The position numbers and the translations under genes were made by a program. Below, in pieces: positions 25,661 through 33,401 of a DNA stretch of 64,000 nucleotides. This DNA comes from Saprospiraceae bacterium (lineage in GTDB: Bacteria; Bacteroidota; Bacteroidia; Chitinophagales; Saprospiraceae). The notes under the pieces are model-generated. The model saw nothing but the letters and a program-made list of their open reading frames with translations, did no database searches and was not told where the DNA came from. The first letter of the stretch is position 1; each line of letters opens with the position of its first letter. The stretch spans positions 496,001 to 560,000 of the forward strand of contig JADKEB010000031.1 of assembly GCA_016718205.1 (NCBI GenBank), written 5' to 3'.

Positions 25661-27052
25661 ATGTTGAGAGTCAAAACAGTGTCGATGAAATTACTTTCAG
25701 ATTTGACTACACCTGTAAGTATATTTTTAAAGCTAAGAGAACATTTTCCTGAAATACTGTTATTGGAGAGTTCTGATTACTCCAGTAAAGAGGATAGCCA
25801 ATCTTTTATTTGTTTTGATCCGATTTTGACATTACAATTTGAAAATGGAAATTTCATTTTTACAAATAAATTAACAGGCGAAACCGAAAATTCTTACAGT
25901 CAAAATTCGGTTGAAGCTATCACCAGATTCCTAAGTGAAATTGAATGCAACAATGATCAGATAACTGAACGCTTCAATGGTGTATTTGGTTATACAGGTT
26001 TTGACATGGTGCAGGAATTCGAAGGTGTGCAGTTTGACAGCTCCAAACCCAATTATGGAATTCCTGGTCTAAGGTATGATTTTTTCAGAAATATCATTGT
26101 GTTTGATCACTTTTACGGAGAGCTATTTTTGATAGAAAACGTCATTGACGGCCAAGAAGAACAACTATCAAAAGTACTAAGTATCATCAGTCGTCAGGAT
26201 CATCAGACCTATCCATTTTTTCTGTCTGGTGTGGAGCAAAAAAATATGGAAGACGACGATTTTTTGAATATTGTAAAAAAAGCAAAATCCAATTGTCAGC
26301 GTGGTGATGTGTTCCAGATGGTTTTATCGAGGAGGTTTTCACAGGATTTTAAAGGAGACGAGTTCAATGTTTACAGGGTGCTTAGATCGATCAATCCCAG
26401 TCCTTATCTTTTTTATTATGATTATAGTACATTTAGGATATTTGGTTCTTCACCTGAAGCTCAGATGGTGGTCCATGAAGGATTAGCGGAGATCCATCCA
26501 ATAGCAGGAACTTTCCGTAGGACAGGCGATGATATAAAAGATCAGGAACTGGCGATAAAACTACTTGAAGACCCCAAAGAAAATGCGGAGCATATCATGC
26601 TGGTGGATTTGGCACGCAATGATCTGAGTAAAAACTGCCATAATGTAAAGGTCTCAAATTACAAAGAAGTACAATTTTTCAGCCATGTAATCCATTTAGT
26701 ATCCAAGGTGAGAGGTGCTATCAATAAGGAAGTGAGTGGTTACCAGATTTTTGCAGATACCTTTCCCGCTGGTACGCTATCTGGTGCACCTAAATACAGA
26801 GCATTACAGCTTATTGATGAGTATGAGCCCACTACCCGCTCCTATTATGGTGGCGGTTTGGGTTTGATCAAGTTAAATGGGGATATGAATCATGCGATCA
26901 TAATTCGTTCATTTTTAAGCAAAAACAATACTTTGCATTATCAATCAGGTGCAGGTATAGTCATAGACAGTATTCCTGAAAGTGAACTTCAGGAAGTACA
27001 TAATAAACTTGCAGCTTTGAAAAAGGCATTAACAATGGGTGTAAACTTGTAA
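25661..27052 (+). CDS. trpE: Anthranilate synthase component I
   Basis: 463 residues. TrpE converts chorismate plus ammonia (from TrpG) to anthranilate. The chorismate-binding domain signatures are present: 'GDVFQMVLSRRFSQDF', 'FGSSPEAQMVVHEG', 'IHPIAGTFRRTGDD', 'EHIMLVDLARNDLSK' and 'FPAGTLSGAPKYRALQLIDEYE'. The N-terminal domain carries LLLESSD (about 31-37), equivalent to the LLES tryptophan-binding motif, so feedback inhibition by tryptophan is likely. It is the first structural gene after the leader/attenuator. Confidence 0.96.
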   Translation: MLRVKTVSMKLLSDLTTPVSIFLKLREHFPEILLLESSDYSSKEDSQSFICFDPILTLQFENGNFIFTNKLTGETENSYSQNSVEAITRFLSEIECNNDQITERFNGVFGYTGFDMVQEFEGVQFDSSKPNYGIPGLRYDFFRNIIVFDHFYGELFLIENVIDGQEEQLSKVLSIISRQDHQTYPFFLSGVEQKNMEDDDFLNIVKKAKSNCQRGDVFQMVLSRRFSQDFKGDEFNVYRVLRSINPSPYLFYYDYSTFRIFGSSPEAQMVVHEGLAEIHPIAGTFRRTGDDIKDQELAIKLLEDPKENAEHIMLVDLARNDLSKNCHNVKVSNYKEVQFFSHVIHLVSKVRGAINKEVSGYQIFADTFPAGTLSGAPKYRALQLIDEYEPTTRSYYGGGLGLIKLNGDMNHAIIIRSFLSKNNTLHYQSGAGIVIDSIPESELQEVHNKLAALKKALTMGVNL

Positions 27053-27116
27053 ATAGTGAATGAGAAAATGAATAAATGCGAGAATCAAAGAATTAAAAGA
27101 TTAAATCTCATATAGG

Positions 27117-27488
27117 ATGAATGACAAAGAAAAGTTTATAACAGAAGTTAAATTGCGAACATAGAAATTTGCTGTTGACATTATTTCACTTTGTGATAAT
27201 CTAAAGGCAACAAAAGCTGCGTCAGTTGTCTCATATCAAATTATAAAATCAGCAACATCTGTTGGTGCAAACTATAGAGCTGCGTGTCGTGGAAGATCTA
27301 AAGCTGAGTTTTACAGCAAAATTTGTATAGTAGTTGAAGAAGCTGATGAAACTGAGTATTGGTTAGAATTGATTTTAGAAACAAATCTCAGCAAAAATAA
27401 CCATGAGGTAATTAGATTATTAAAAGAGTCAAACGAAATTACAAAGATTCTGACTAAAGCTAAATCTACAACTTACATGAATAATTAA
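27117..27488 (+). pseudogene. Four-helix-bundle (S23/TIGR02436) protein gene with an in-frame TAG stop
   Basis: 123 codons from ATG 27117 (preceded by TAGGA) to TAA 27486-27488, interrupted at codon 16 by TAG (27162-27164). The frame otherwise reads 'FITEVKLRT*KFAVDIISLCDNLKATKAASVVSYQIIKSATSVGANYRAACRG..' and 'FYSKICIVVEEADETEYWLELI', the signature of four-helix-bundle proteins related to rRNA intervening-sequence S23 proteins. A Lys codon is usual at the stop position, so one A-to-T change explains it. It sits between trpE and trpG, with flanking ATCATTCAATCATT-type simple repeats at 27500-27546. Its cellular role is unknown. Confidence 0.85.
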
Positions 27489-27546
27489 TTAGCACTATTT
27501 TGAACATTTTATCATTCAATCATTTTATCATCCAAGCATTCAATCC

Positions 27547-28119
27547 ATGAAAAAAGTTGTCATCATTGATAATTATGATTCATTTACATATAATCTTGTA
27601 CATCTTGTAAATGAAATATTGGGAACAAAAACTGACGTGATCAGAAATGATCAGTTTGAGCTCAATGACTTGGAAAAATACGATTACATCATATTGTCTC
27701 CGGGACCTGGTATTCCTGATGAAGCAGGTTTGCTAAAAGATGTCATAAAACGTTATGCCGGTCAAAAGAAGATATTAGGAGTATGTCTTGGTTTGCAGGC
27801 CATTGGTGAAGTCTTTGGTGGTAAATTGAAGAATTTGACAAAAGTTTTTCATGGGATAAAGACCAATATCCAAAAAACACAAATTAGTGATCCTATATTA
27901 AGCGATATTGAATCATCCTTTGAGGCGGGACGATATCATTCATGGGTGATTGACAGAGAAAATTTTCCTTCGGACCTTGTCATAACTGCAGTGGATGATA
28001 AGAATGAAATCATGGCAGCCAGACATAAAACCTTACAAGTGTTTGGTGTGCAGTTTCATCCCGAATCGATTATGACTCCCGATGGCAAAAGAATGGTTTC
28101 CAACTTTTTGAATCTTTAA
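27547..28119 (+). CDS. trpG: Anthranilate synthase component II (glutamine amidotransferase)
   Basis: 190 residues, class I glutamine amidotransferase. Start 'VVIIDNYDSFTYNLVHLV', oxyanion 'LSPGPGIPDEAG', nucleophile C80 in GVCLGLQAIGEVFGG, and the His-Glu pair in 'FGVQFHPESI' near the C-terminus. It releases ammonia from glutamine for TrpE. It is separated from trpE by the broken S23 gene, and 36 bp from trpD. Confidence 0.96.
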   Translation: MKKVVIIDNYDSFTYNLVHLVNEILGTKTDVIRNDQFELNDLEKYDYIILSPGPGIPDEAGLLKDVIKRYAGQKKILGVCLGLQAIGEVFGGKLKNLTKVFHGIKTNIQKTQISDPILSDIESSFEAGRYHSWVIDRENFPSDLVITAVDDKNEIMAARHKTLQVFGVQFHPESIMTPDGKRMVSNFLNL

Positions 28120-28155
28120 TGCTCTGGTAATTATAATTTAAATAAGAATAAACAG

Positions 28156-29151
28156 ATGAAACAAGTACTAAATCAATTATTCGAACATCAGAAACTTACA
28201 CGAGATCAGGCAAAGGAAGTTCTGATTAATATTTCACAAGACAAATACAATGCGTCGCAATTAGCGGCATTTATCAGTGTATATCTGATGCGCAACATTT
28301 CTGTTGAGGAGTTATCAGGTTTCAGAGATGCTTTATTGGATCTGTGTATTCCTGTTGATTTTGAAGATTTACCTATCATTGACTTATGTGGCACAGGTGG
28401 TGACGGAAAAAATACTTTCAATATTTCAACCATTGCTTCATTTGTGGTGGCCGGTGCAGGTTATCATGTGGCTAAGCATGGAAATTATGGCGTTTCTTCA
28501 GTAAGTGGTTCATCCAATGTGCTGGAGCATTTTGGATTTAAGTTTACAAATGATCAGGATTTGCTACACAGACAAATGGAGAAAGCCAATATTTGCTTCC
28601 TGCACGCTCCCCTATTCCACCCTGCACTAAAATCTGTGGGACCGATAAGGAGAGAATTGGGAGTAAAAACCTTTTTTAATATGCTTGGCCCATTGGTCAA
28701 TCCAGCACGACCTCAGTATCAAAGTGTGGGTGTTTTTTCTTTGAAACTGGCAAGGTTGTATCAGTTTATGTTTGAAAATTCAGAAAAGCATTACTGTATT
28801 GTACACTCTGTTGATGGATATGATGAAGTTTCTCTTACTGGATCAGTAAAGCTTATTACTAATGGATCAGAACAATTGATTGACCCTACTTATTTTGGTA
28901 TGAAAAAGTATACTCAAAAAGACATAGATGGTGGCAACAGCATAGATGAAGCGGCACAAATTTTTTCAAATGTTCTTTTGAATAAAGGTACTTCTGCACA
29001 AAATAATGTAGTATTGGCCAATGCAGCTTTAGGAATTCAGTGTTTTGATCAAAGTAAGTCAATAGCCGAATGTGCATCAGAAGCTAAAGAATCTTTACTA
29101 TCAGGTAGCTCTCTTGCATCCTTTAAGAAATTAATTTCAACAGTTCAATAA
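28156..29151 (+). CDS. trpD: Anthranilate phosphoribosyltransferase
   Basis: 331 residues, full length. Conserved motifs: 'DLCGTGGDGKNTFNISTIASFVVAGAG' (PRPP pyrophosphate-binding GTGGD), 'KHGNYGVSSVSGSSNVLEHFG' (anthranilate/Mg site) and 'RRELGVKTFFNMLGPLVNPARP'. It joins anthranilate to PRPP. It is separate from trpG, not fused as in some bacteria. It ends 10 bp before trpC. Confidence 0.96.
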   Translation: MKQVLNQLFEHQKLTRDQAKEVLINISQDKYNASQLAAFISVYLMRNISVEELSGFRDALLDLCIPVDFEDLPIIDLCGTGGDGKNTFNISTIASFVVAGAGYHVAKHGNYGVSSVSGSSNVLEHFGFKFTNDQDLLHRQMEKANICFLHAPLFHPALKSVGPIRRELGVKTFFNMLGPLVNPARPQYQSVGVFSLKLARLYQFMFENSEKHYCIVHSVDGYDEVSLTGSVKLITNGSEQLIDPTYFGMKKYTQKDIDGGNSIDEAAQIFSNVLLNKGTSAQNNVVLANAALGIQCFDQSKSIAECASEAKESLLSGSSLASFKKLISTVQ

Positions 29152-29161
29152 TCATTTTCAA

Positions 29162-29953
29162 ATGTCTGATATTTTAAACAAAATTGTCCACAGAAAACGT
29201 GAAGAAGTCGCTGAAAGAAAAAAAATGATGAGCGAAACTCAACTGGCAGGCACACCACACTTCCATAAACCTGGGTTTTCATTATCCCGATTTTTGGTGG
29301 AGAGATCAGGTATCATTGCAGAATTTAAAAGGAAATCTCCCTCAAAGCCGCAGATTAACTTGCGTGCTGTCAGTACTGAAATTGTACCACTATATGAAAA
29401 AGCAGGTGCGTCTGCGTCTTCAATACTTACAGATATAGATTTTTTTGGTGGAAGTGATCATGATCTTACCAAAGCAAGACCATTGGTAAATATACCTATC
29501 TTACGTAAAGATTTTATGATAGACCCATATCAGATAATAGAATCAAAAGCTTTGGGTGCCGATGTTATTTTGCTTATAGCAGAAATATTGTCCAAATCAG
29601 AGATTGAAGAAATGGCAAAACTGGCAACAGAATTGGGTATGGAAGTACTGTTGGAAGTCCATACCGCTGAACAATTAAAAAAGTATCATGAATCCATTAG
29701 AAATGTTGGAGTAAACAATCGGAATCTTAAAACGTTTGTGACAGATATCAAATTTTCTCTGGATATTTTACCTGATTTACCCATGGATGTAATGAAAGTG
29801 TCAGAGAGTGGTATTGATCATCCGCAAACAGTCATCGAGCTGAAAAAAGCTGGTTATGAAGGATTTCTAATTGGAGAAAATTTTATGAAAACGAATGATC
29901 CAGGAGCTGCTTGTGCTGATTTTATAAACATGATTAATCAAGTTAAGGAATGA
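29162..29953 (+). CDS. trpC: Indole-3-glycerol phosphate synthase
   Basis: 263 residues, TIM barrel. 'GIIAEFKRKSPSKPQIN' carries the catalytic E and K of the EFK motif. Other motifs are 'PILRKDFMIDPYQIIESKALGADVILLIAEIL', 'LEVHT', 'VGVNNRNLKTFVTD' and 'SESGIDHPQTV' (phosphate site). It makes indole-3-glycerol phosphate. The stop overlaps the trpF start by 4 bp (ATGA), indicating translational coupling. Confidence 0.96.
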   Translation: MSDILNKIVHRKREEVAERKKMMSETQLAGTPHFHKPGFSLSRFLVERSGIIAEFKRKSPSKPQINLRAVSTEIVPLYEKAGASASSILTDIDFFGGSDHDLTKARPLVNIPILRKDFMIDPYQIIESKALGADVILLIAEILSKSEIEEMAKLATELGMEVLLEVHTAEQLKKYHESIRNVGVNNRNLKTFVTDIKFSLDILPDLPMDVMKVSESGIDHPQTVIELKKAGYEGFLIGENFMKTNDPGAACADFINMINQVKE

Positions 29954-30468
29954 TCATTAAGGTTTGTGGCTTAAAGGATGCAGAGAATTTGCTGGAATTG
30001 TGCAAATTAAATATATCCATGGTAGGCTATAATTTTTATGCCCCTTCGCCCAGATATGTTGATCATTTGCTGCCGGATATTACTGACAAAATCAAAAAAG
30101 CAGGCGTTTTTGTTAATGCATCATTGGATGAAATCAAAGAGAAAAAGGAACTTTATAATCTTGATTATGCGCAGTTACACGGAGATGAGAGTGTAGCTTT
30201 TGTAAAAGAAGTAAAATTTTTTGTACCCGTGATAAAAGTTTTTAGAATTAATGATCAATTTGACTCTGCGATATTGCAACTATACAATTTTTGCGATTAC
30301 TTTTTATTTGACACTGCGACAGATAAATTCGGTGGCTCCGGTCAAAAATTTGAATGGAAAATATTGAATGAATGGGAAATCAATACCCCTTTTTTATTAA
30401 GTGGTGGCATTGGTCCGGGTGATGTAGATGGAATACTTAAAATTGTCCATCCCCAATTTAAGGCATAG
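29950..30468 (+). CDS. trpF: Phosphoribosylanthranilate isomerase, 3' end displaced by a frameshift
   Basis: 172 residues as read, 200 after repair. 'IKVCGLKDAENL' (catalytic Cys region), 'AGVFVNASLDEIKEKKELYNLDYAQLHGDE', 'FLFDTATDKFGGSGQKFEW' (general acid Asp) and 'FLLSGGIGPGDV' are all present. The frame ends at a TAG right after 'HPQFKA'. Shifting by one base at 30463 (GGC reading as GGGC) continues 'IDINSKFEVSPGIKD..FVTEVRK' to a TGA at 30549-30551, the expected last beta/alpha unit including the SxxExxPGxKD motif. As written, the barrel would be incomplete. Confidence 0.93.
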   Translation: MIIKVCGLKDAENLLELCKLNISMVGYNFYAPSPRYVDHLLPDITDKIKKAGVFVNASLDEIKEKKELYNLDYAQLHGDESVAFVKEVKFFVPVIKVFRINDQFDSAILQLYNFCDYFLFDTATDKFGGSGQKFEWKILNEWEINTPFLLSGGIGPGDVDGILKIVHPQFKA

Positions 30469-30553
30469 ACATCAATAGTAAGTTTGAGGTGAGTCCCGGG
30501 ATCAAGGATGTGGAGATGGTCAGAAATTTTGTAACGGAAGTCAGGAAGTGAAT

Positions 30554-31384
30554 ATGAGTAAAGCAAAAGTTATAAATGTCAAAGGATCAGAAATTTCTGT
30601 TTTGTCCAGTGGAAACGATGATTACATTTGTATTACTGACATTGCAAAAACCAAAGAAAGTGACTCGCGAGCTGCAGATATAATTAAAAACTGGATAAGA
30701 AACAGATCAACGCTTGAATTTATCGGTACTTGGGAACAATTGTATAACCCAAAATTTAAAGTGGTCGAATTTGACCACTTTAAAATGAGTGCGGGTTTGC
30801 CAAGTTTTGTCCTTAGTCCTGGACTGTGGATTGAAAAAACAGGGGCCATTGGTATTTATGTAAACAAAGGTAAGTATGGTGGAACTTATGCTCATAAGGA
30901 TATTGCCTTCGAATTTTGTAGTGCAATAAGTCCGATTTTTAAAATATATCTGATCAAAGAATTTCAGCGTCTGAAAGATGAAGAAAACGAGAGATTAAAA
31001 TTAAATTGGAATTTCCAGCGTACATTGGCCAAAGTAAATTACAAAATCCATACTGATGCTATCAAGGAAAATTTAATTCCTCTGGAAATTGATAAATCAC
31101 AAACTAATTTTATTTATGCAAATGAAGCTGATTTATTGAATATTGCATTATTTGGAAAAACAGCTAAACAATGGAGAGAAGAAAATTCAGGTGCTCAAGG
31201 CAATCAAAGAGATGAGGCTACTATCGAACAGCTTGTTGTTTTATCCAACATGGAAAGCATCAATGCCATGTTAATTCACCAGGGAATACAAGCATTTGAA
31301 AGACTTTTTCAACTGAACCAGATGGCTATTTCACAAATGAAGTCATTATTAAATCACCCATCCACCACCCAAAAACTTAAATAA
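30554..31384 (+). CDS. KilA-N domain protein inside the trp operon
   Basis: 277 residues. A KilA-N DNA-binding domain occupies about residues 20-125: 'DDYICITDIAK', 'IKNWIRNRSTLEFIGTWEQL', 'SPGLWIEKTGAIGIYVNKGKYGGTYAHKDIAFEFCSAISPIFKIYLIKEFQRLK'. The C-terminal part is helical with no recognised domain. KilA-N proteins occur in phages and as stand-alone bacterial genes of unclear role. It lies 2 bp after the repaired trpF stop and 28 bp before trpB, so it must be co-transcribed with trp genes. It has no evident link to tryptophan metabolism and is most likely an insertion. ATG 30554 is preferred over the GTG at 30548 that overlaps the trpF stop. Confidence 0.87.
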   Translation: MSKAKVINVKGSEISVLSSGNDDYICITDIAKTKESDSRAADIIKNWIRNRSTLEFIGTWEQLYNPKFKVVEFDHFKMSAGLPSFVLSPGLWIEKTGAIGIYVNKGKYGGTYAHKDIAFEFCSAISPIFKIYLIKEFQRLKDEENERLKLNWNFQRTLAKVNYKIHTDAIKENLIPLEIDKSQTNFIYANEADLLNIALFGKTAKQWREENSGAQGNQRDEATIEQLVVLSNMESINAMLIHQGIQAFERLFQLNQMAISQMKSLLNHPSTTQKLK

Positions 31385-31412
31385 TTTATTATGACAGATA
31401 CAATATCATACA

Positions 31413-32597
31413 ATGTCTCTGACACTGGCTTTCGGCGAATTCGGTGGAGCATATATTCCCGAAATGTTGTACTCCAACGTGGAAGAAATCCGAACAAGAT
31501 ATCTCGACATCATCGCCGAACCGGCTTTCCAGGAAGAATTTAACAATCTGCTCAGAGATTATGTAGGTCGACCATCACCACTCTACTTAGCCAAAACTTT
31601 GTCTGAAAGATATGGTGCCAATATCTACCTGAAGCGGGAAGACTTAAATCATACCGGAGCACATAAAATCAACAATACTATAGGTCAAATATTATTGGCA
31701 AAAAGACTTGGTAAAAAACGTATAATCGCAGAGACGGGCGCAGGACAGCATGGTGTAGCCACTGCCACGGTTTGTGCCTTGATGAATCTGGAATGTATCG
31801 TGTATATGGGGGCAGTGGATATTGTAAGGCAAGCTCCAAATGTGGCCAGGATGCAGATGCTTGGTGCAAAGGTAGTGCCAGCAGAAAGCGGAAGCAAAAC
31901 GCTAAAAGATGCCACAAATGAAGCTATTCGCGATTGGATCAATAATGCCGAGACGACCCATTACATCATTGGCTCTGCCATAGGACCTCACCCCTACCCT
32001 GACATGGTTACCAGATTTCAGGCTGTCGTCAGTGAAGAAATCCAATTGCAATTGCAAGAAAAGACAGGAAAAGATCACCCTGATTATGTTGTCGCTTGTG
32101 TTGGTGGAGGGAGCAATGCAGCAGGAGCATTTTATCACTTTTTACACGATGAAAGAGTCAAACTCGTTCTTGCAGAAGCTGCAGGTAAAGGCATCGATAC
32201 CGGCCACTCTGCAGCAACAAGCATTCTTGGCACAAAAGGTATCATCCATGGATGTATGACGCTTTTAATGCAAACAGCAGATGGACAAATAATCGAACCT
32301 TATTCCTTGTCTGCAGGTCTTGATTATCCTGGTATCGGCCCCATGCATGCTCACCTCATCAAATCCGGAAGAGCAACTGTCCACGCAGCCACAGATGATG
32401 AAGCAATGATGGCAGTGATCGACCTTTCCAGATCTGAAGGAATCATTCCAGCATTAGAGACAGCACATGCTTTGGCTATTTTGGACAGAATCGGGCTGAA
32501 AAAGGATGATCATGTTGTGGTAAATCTTTCAGGTCGGGGAGATAAGGACCTGAATACTTATTTAAAGTATATTGAAGAAAACAATATCAAATTGTAA
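31413..32597 (+). CDS. trpB: Tryptophan synthase beta subunit (N-terminus possibly frameshifted)
   Basis: 394 residues. 'FGEFGGAYIPEMLYSNVEEIRTRY', PLP lysine in 'REDLNHTGAHKINNTIGQ', 'AETGAGQHGVATATVCA', 'CVGGGSNAAGAFYHF' (PLP phosphate) and 'SAGLDYPGIGPMHAHL' mark TrpB, which makes tryptophan from indole and serine. An in-frame ATG at 31413 gives MSLTLAFGEFGG. In another frame, ATG at 31391 gives MTDTISYNVSDTGF, which is how family N-termini usually read just before GEFGG. The true start is thus probably 31391 with an indel near 31430. The short version keeps all catalytic parts. Confidence 0.96.
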   Translation: MSLTLAFGEFGGAYIPEMLYSNVEEIRTRYLDIIAEPAFQEEFNNLLRDYVGRPSPLYLAKTLSERYGANIYLKREDLNHTGAHKINNTIGQILLAKRLGKKRIIAETGAGQHGVATATVCALMNLECIVYMGAVDIVRQAPNVARMQMLGAKVVPAESGSKTLKDATNEAIRDWINNAETTHYIIGSAIGPHPYPDMVTRFQAVVSEEIQLQLQEKTGKDHPDYVVACVGGGSNAAGAFYHFLHDERVKLVLAEAAGKGIDTGHSAATSILGTKGIIHGCMTLLMQTADGQIIEPYSLSAGLDYPGIGPMHAHLIKSGRATVHAATDDEAMMAVIDLSRSEGIIPALETAHALAILDRIGLKKDDHVVVNLSGRGDKDLNTYLKYIEENNIKL

Positions 32598-32599
32598 TC

Positions 32600-33367
32600 A
32601 TGCAAACCATCAGACAAACAATAACAGACAAGCAAAAAAATGTACTCAATGTTTATTTTACGGCAGGGCACCCTACCCTGGAGAGTACAGAAATCATTAT
32701 CAAATCCCTGGCAGAAAATGGGGTTGATTTGATAGAATTAGGCATGCCTTATTCGGATCCGCTAGCTGATGGACCTACCATACAGAAAAGCAGTGAAATT
32801 GCCCTAAAAAATGGTCAATCGATCAGCAACATATTCCAAAATGTAAGGAATATCAGAAAAACACATGATATTCCGATCATCCTGATGGGATATTTCAATC
32901 AAATGTTACAATACGGTGCTGAAAAATTTATTGCAGATGCACATGAATCGGGAATTCAAGGACTCATCATTCCTGATATGCCCATGGAAATTTATGAGCG
33001 TGATTATAAAGACTTATTCCAAAAATATCAAATGGAAATTAGTTTCCTGATTACTCCGATGACTTCTGATGAGCGGATCCGACAAGCAGACAGCTTAAGT
33101 TCAGCTTTTCTCTATGTCGTTTCACAATCATCTATAACGGGTAAACAGGGTGGGATTTCTGAAGACCAATTGGCATATTTCAACAGAATTAAAGCTATGA
33201 ATCTGAAAAGTCCATCTCTGATTGGATTTGGTATTCATGATAAACCCACTCGCGAGATTGCCAATCAATATAGTAACGGTGCGATAGTGGGTAGCGCTTT
33301 TATCAGAATTTTGGAAGAAAATCAAGACCTTCAAAACAACATTTCAGATTTTATTAATAATCTGTAA
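32600..33367 (+). CDS. trpA: Tryptophan synthase alpha subunit
   Basis: 255 residues, TIM barrel. 'YFTAGHPTLESTEIIIKSLAENGVDLIELGMPYSDPLADGPTIQ' contains the catalytic Glu (IELG) and Asp (SDPLADGP). Others are 'GLIIPDMPMEIYERD', 'FLITPMTSDERI', 'VVSQSSITGKQGG' and 'IGFGIHDKPT' plus 'GAIVGSAFI' for phosphate binding. It cleaves indole-3-glycerol phosphate and channels indole to TrpB. The TrpB stop lies 2 bp upstream. It is the last trp gene and converges on the minus-strand regulator 34 bp away; no obvious terminator hairpin lies in that gap. Confidence 0.96.
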   Translation: MQTIRQTITDKQKNVLNVYFTAGHPTLESTEIIIKSLAENGVDLIELGMPYSDPLADGPTIQKSSEIALKNGQSISNIFQNVRNIRKTHDIPIILMGYFNQMLQYGAEKFIADAHESGIQGLIIPDMPMEIYERDYKDLFQKYQMEISFLITPMTSDERIRQADSLSSAFLYVVSQSSITGKQGGISEDQLAYFNRIKAMNLKSPSLIGFGIHDKPTREIANQYSNGAIVGSAFIRILEENQDLQNNISDFINNL

Positions 33368-33401
33368 TATATAGCCTTTAAAACTTTCAATGTTTTTACC
33401 C

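Noticed and set aside
27489..27546. CRISPR-like short repeats (ATCATTCAATCATTTTATCAT)
   Set aside because: Imperfect simple sequence without regular spacers; no cas genes in the window.
31678..32138. Several minus-strand frames within trpB
   Set aside because: They lie antisense to strongly conserved TrpB codons and have unprotein-like composition.
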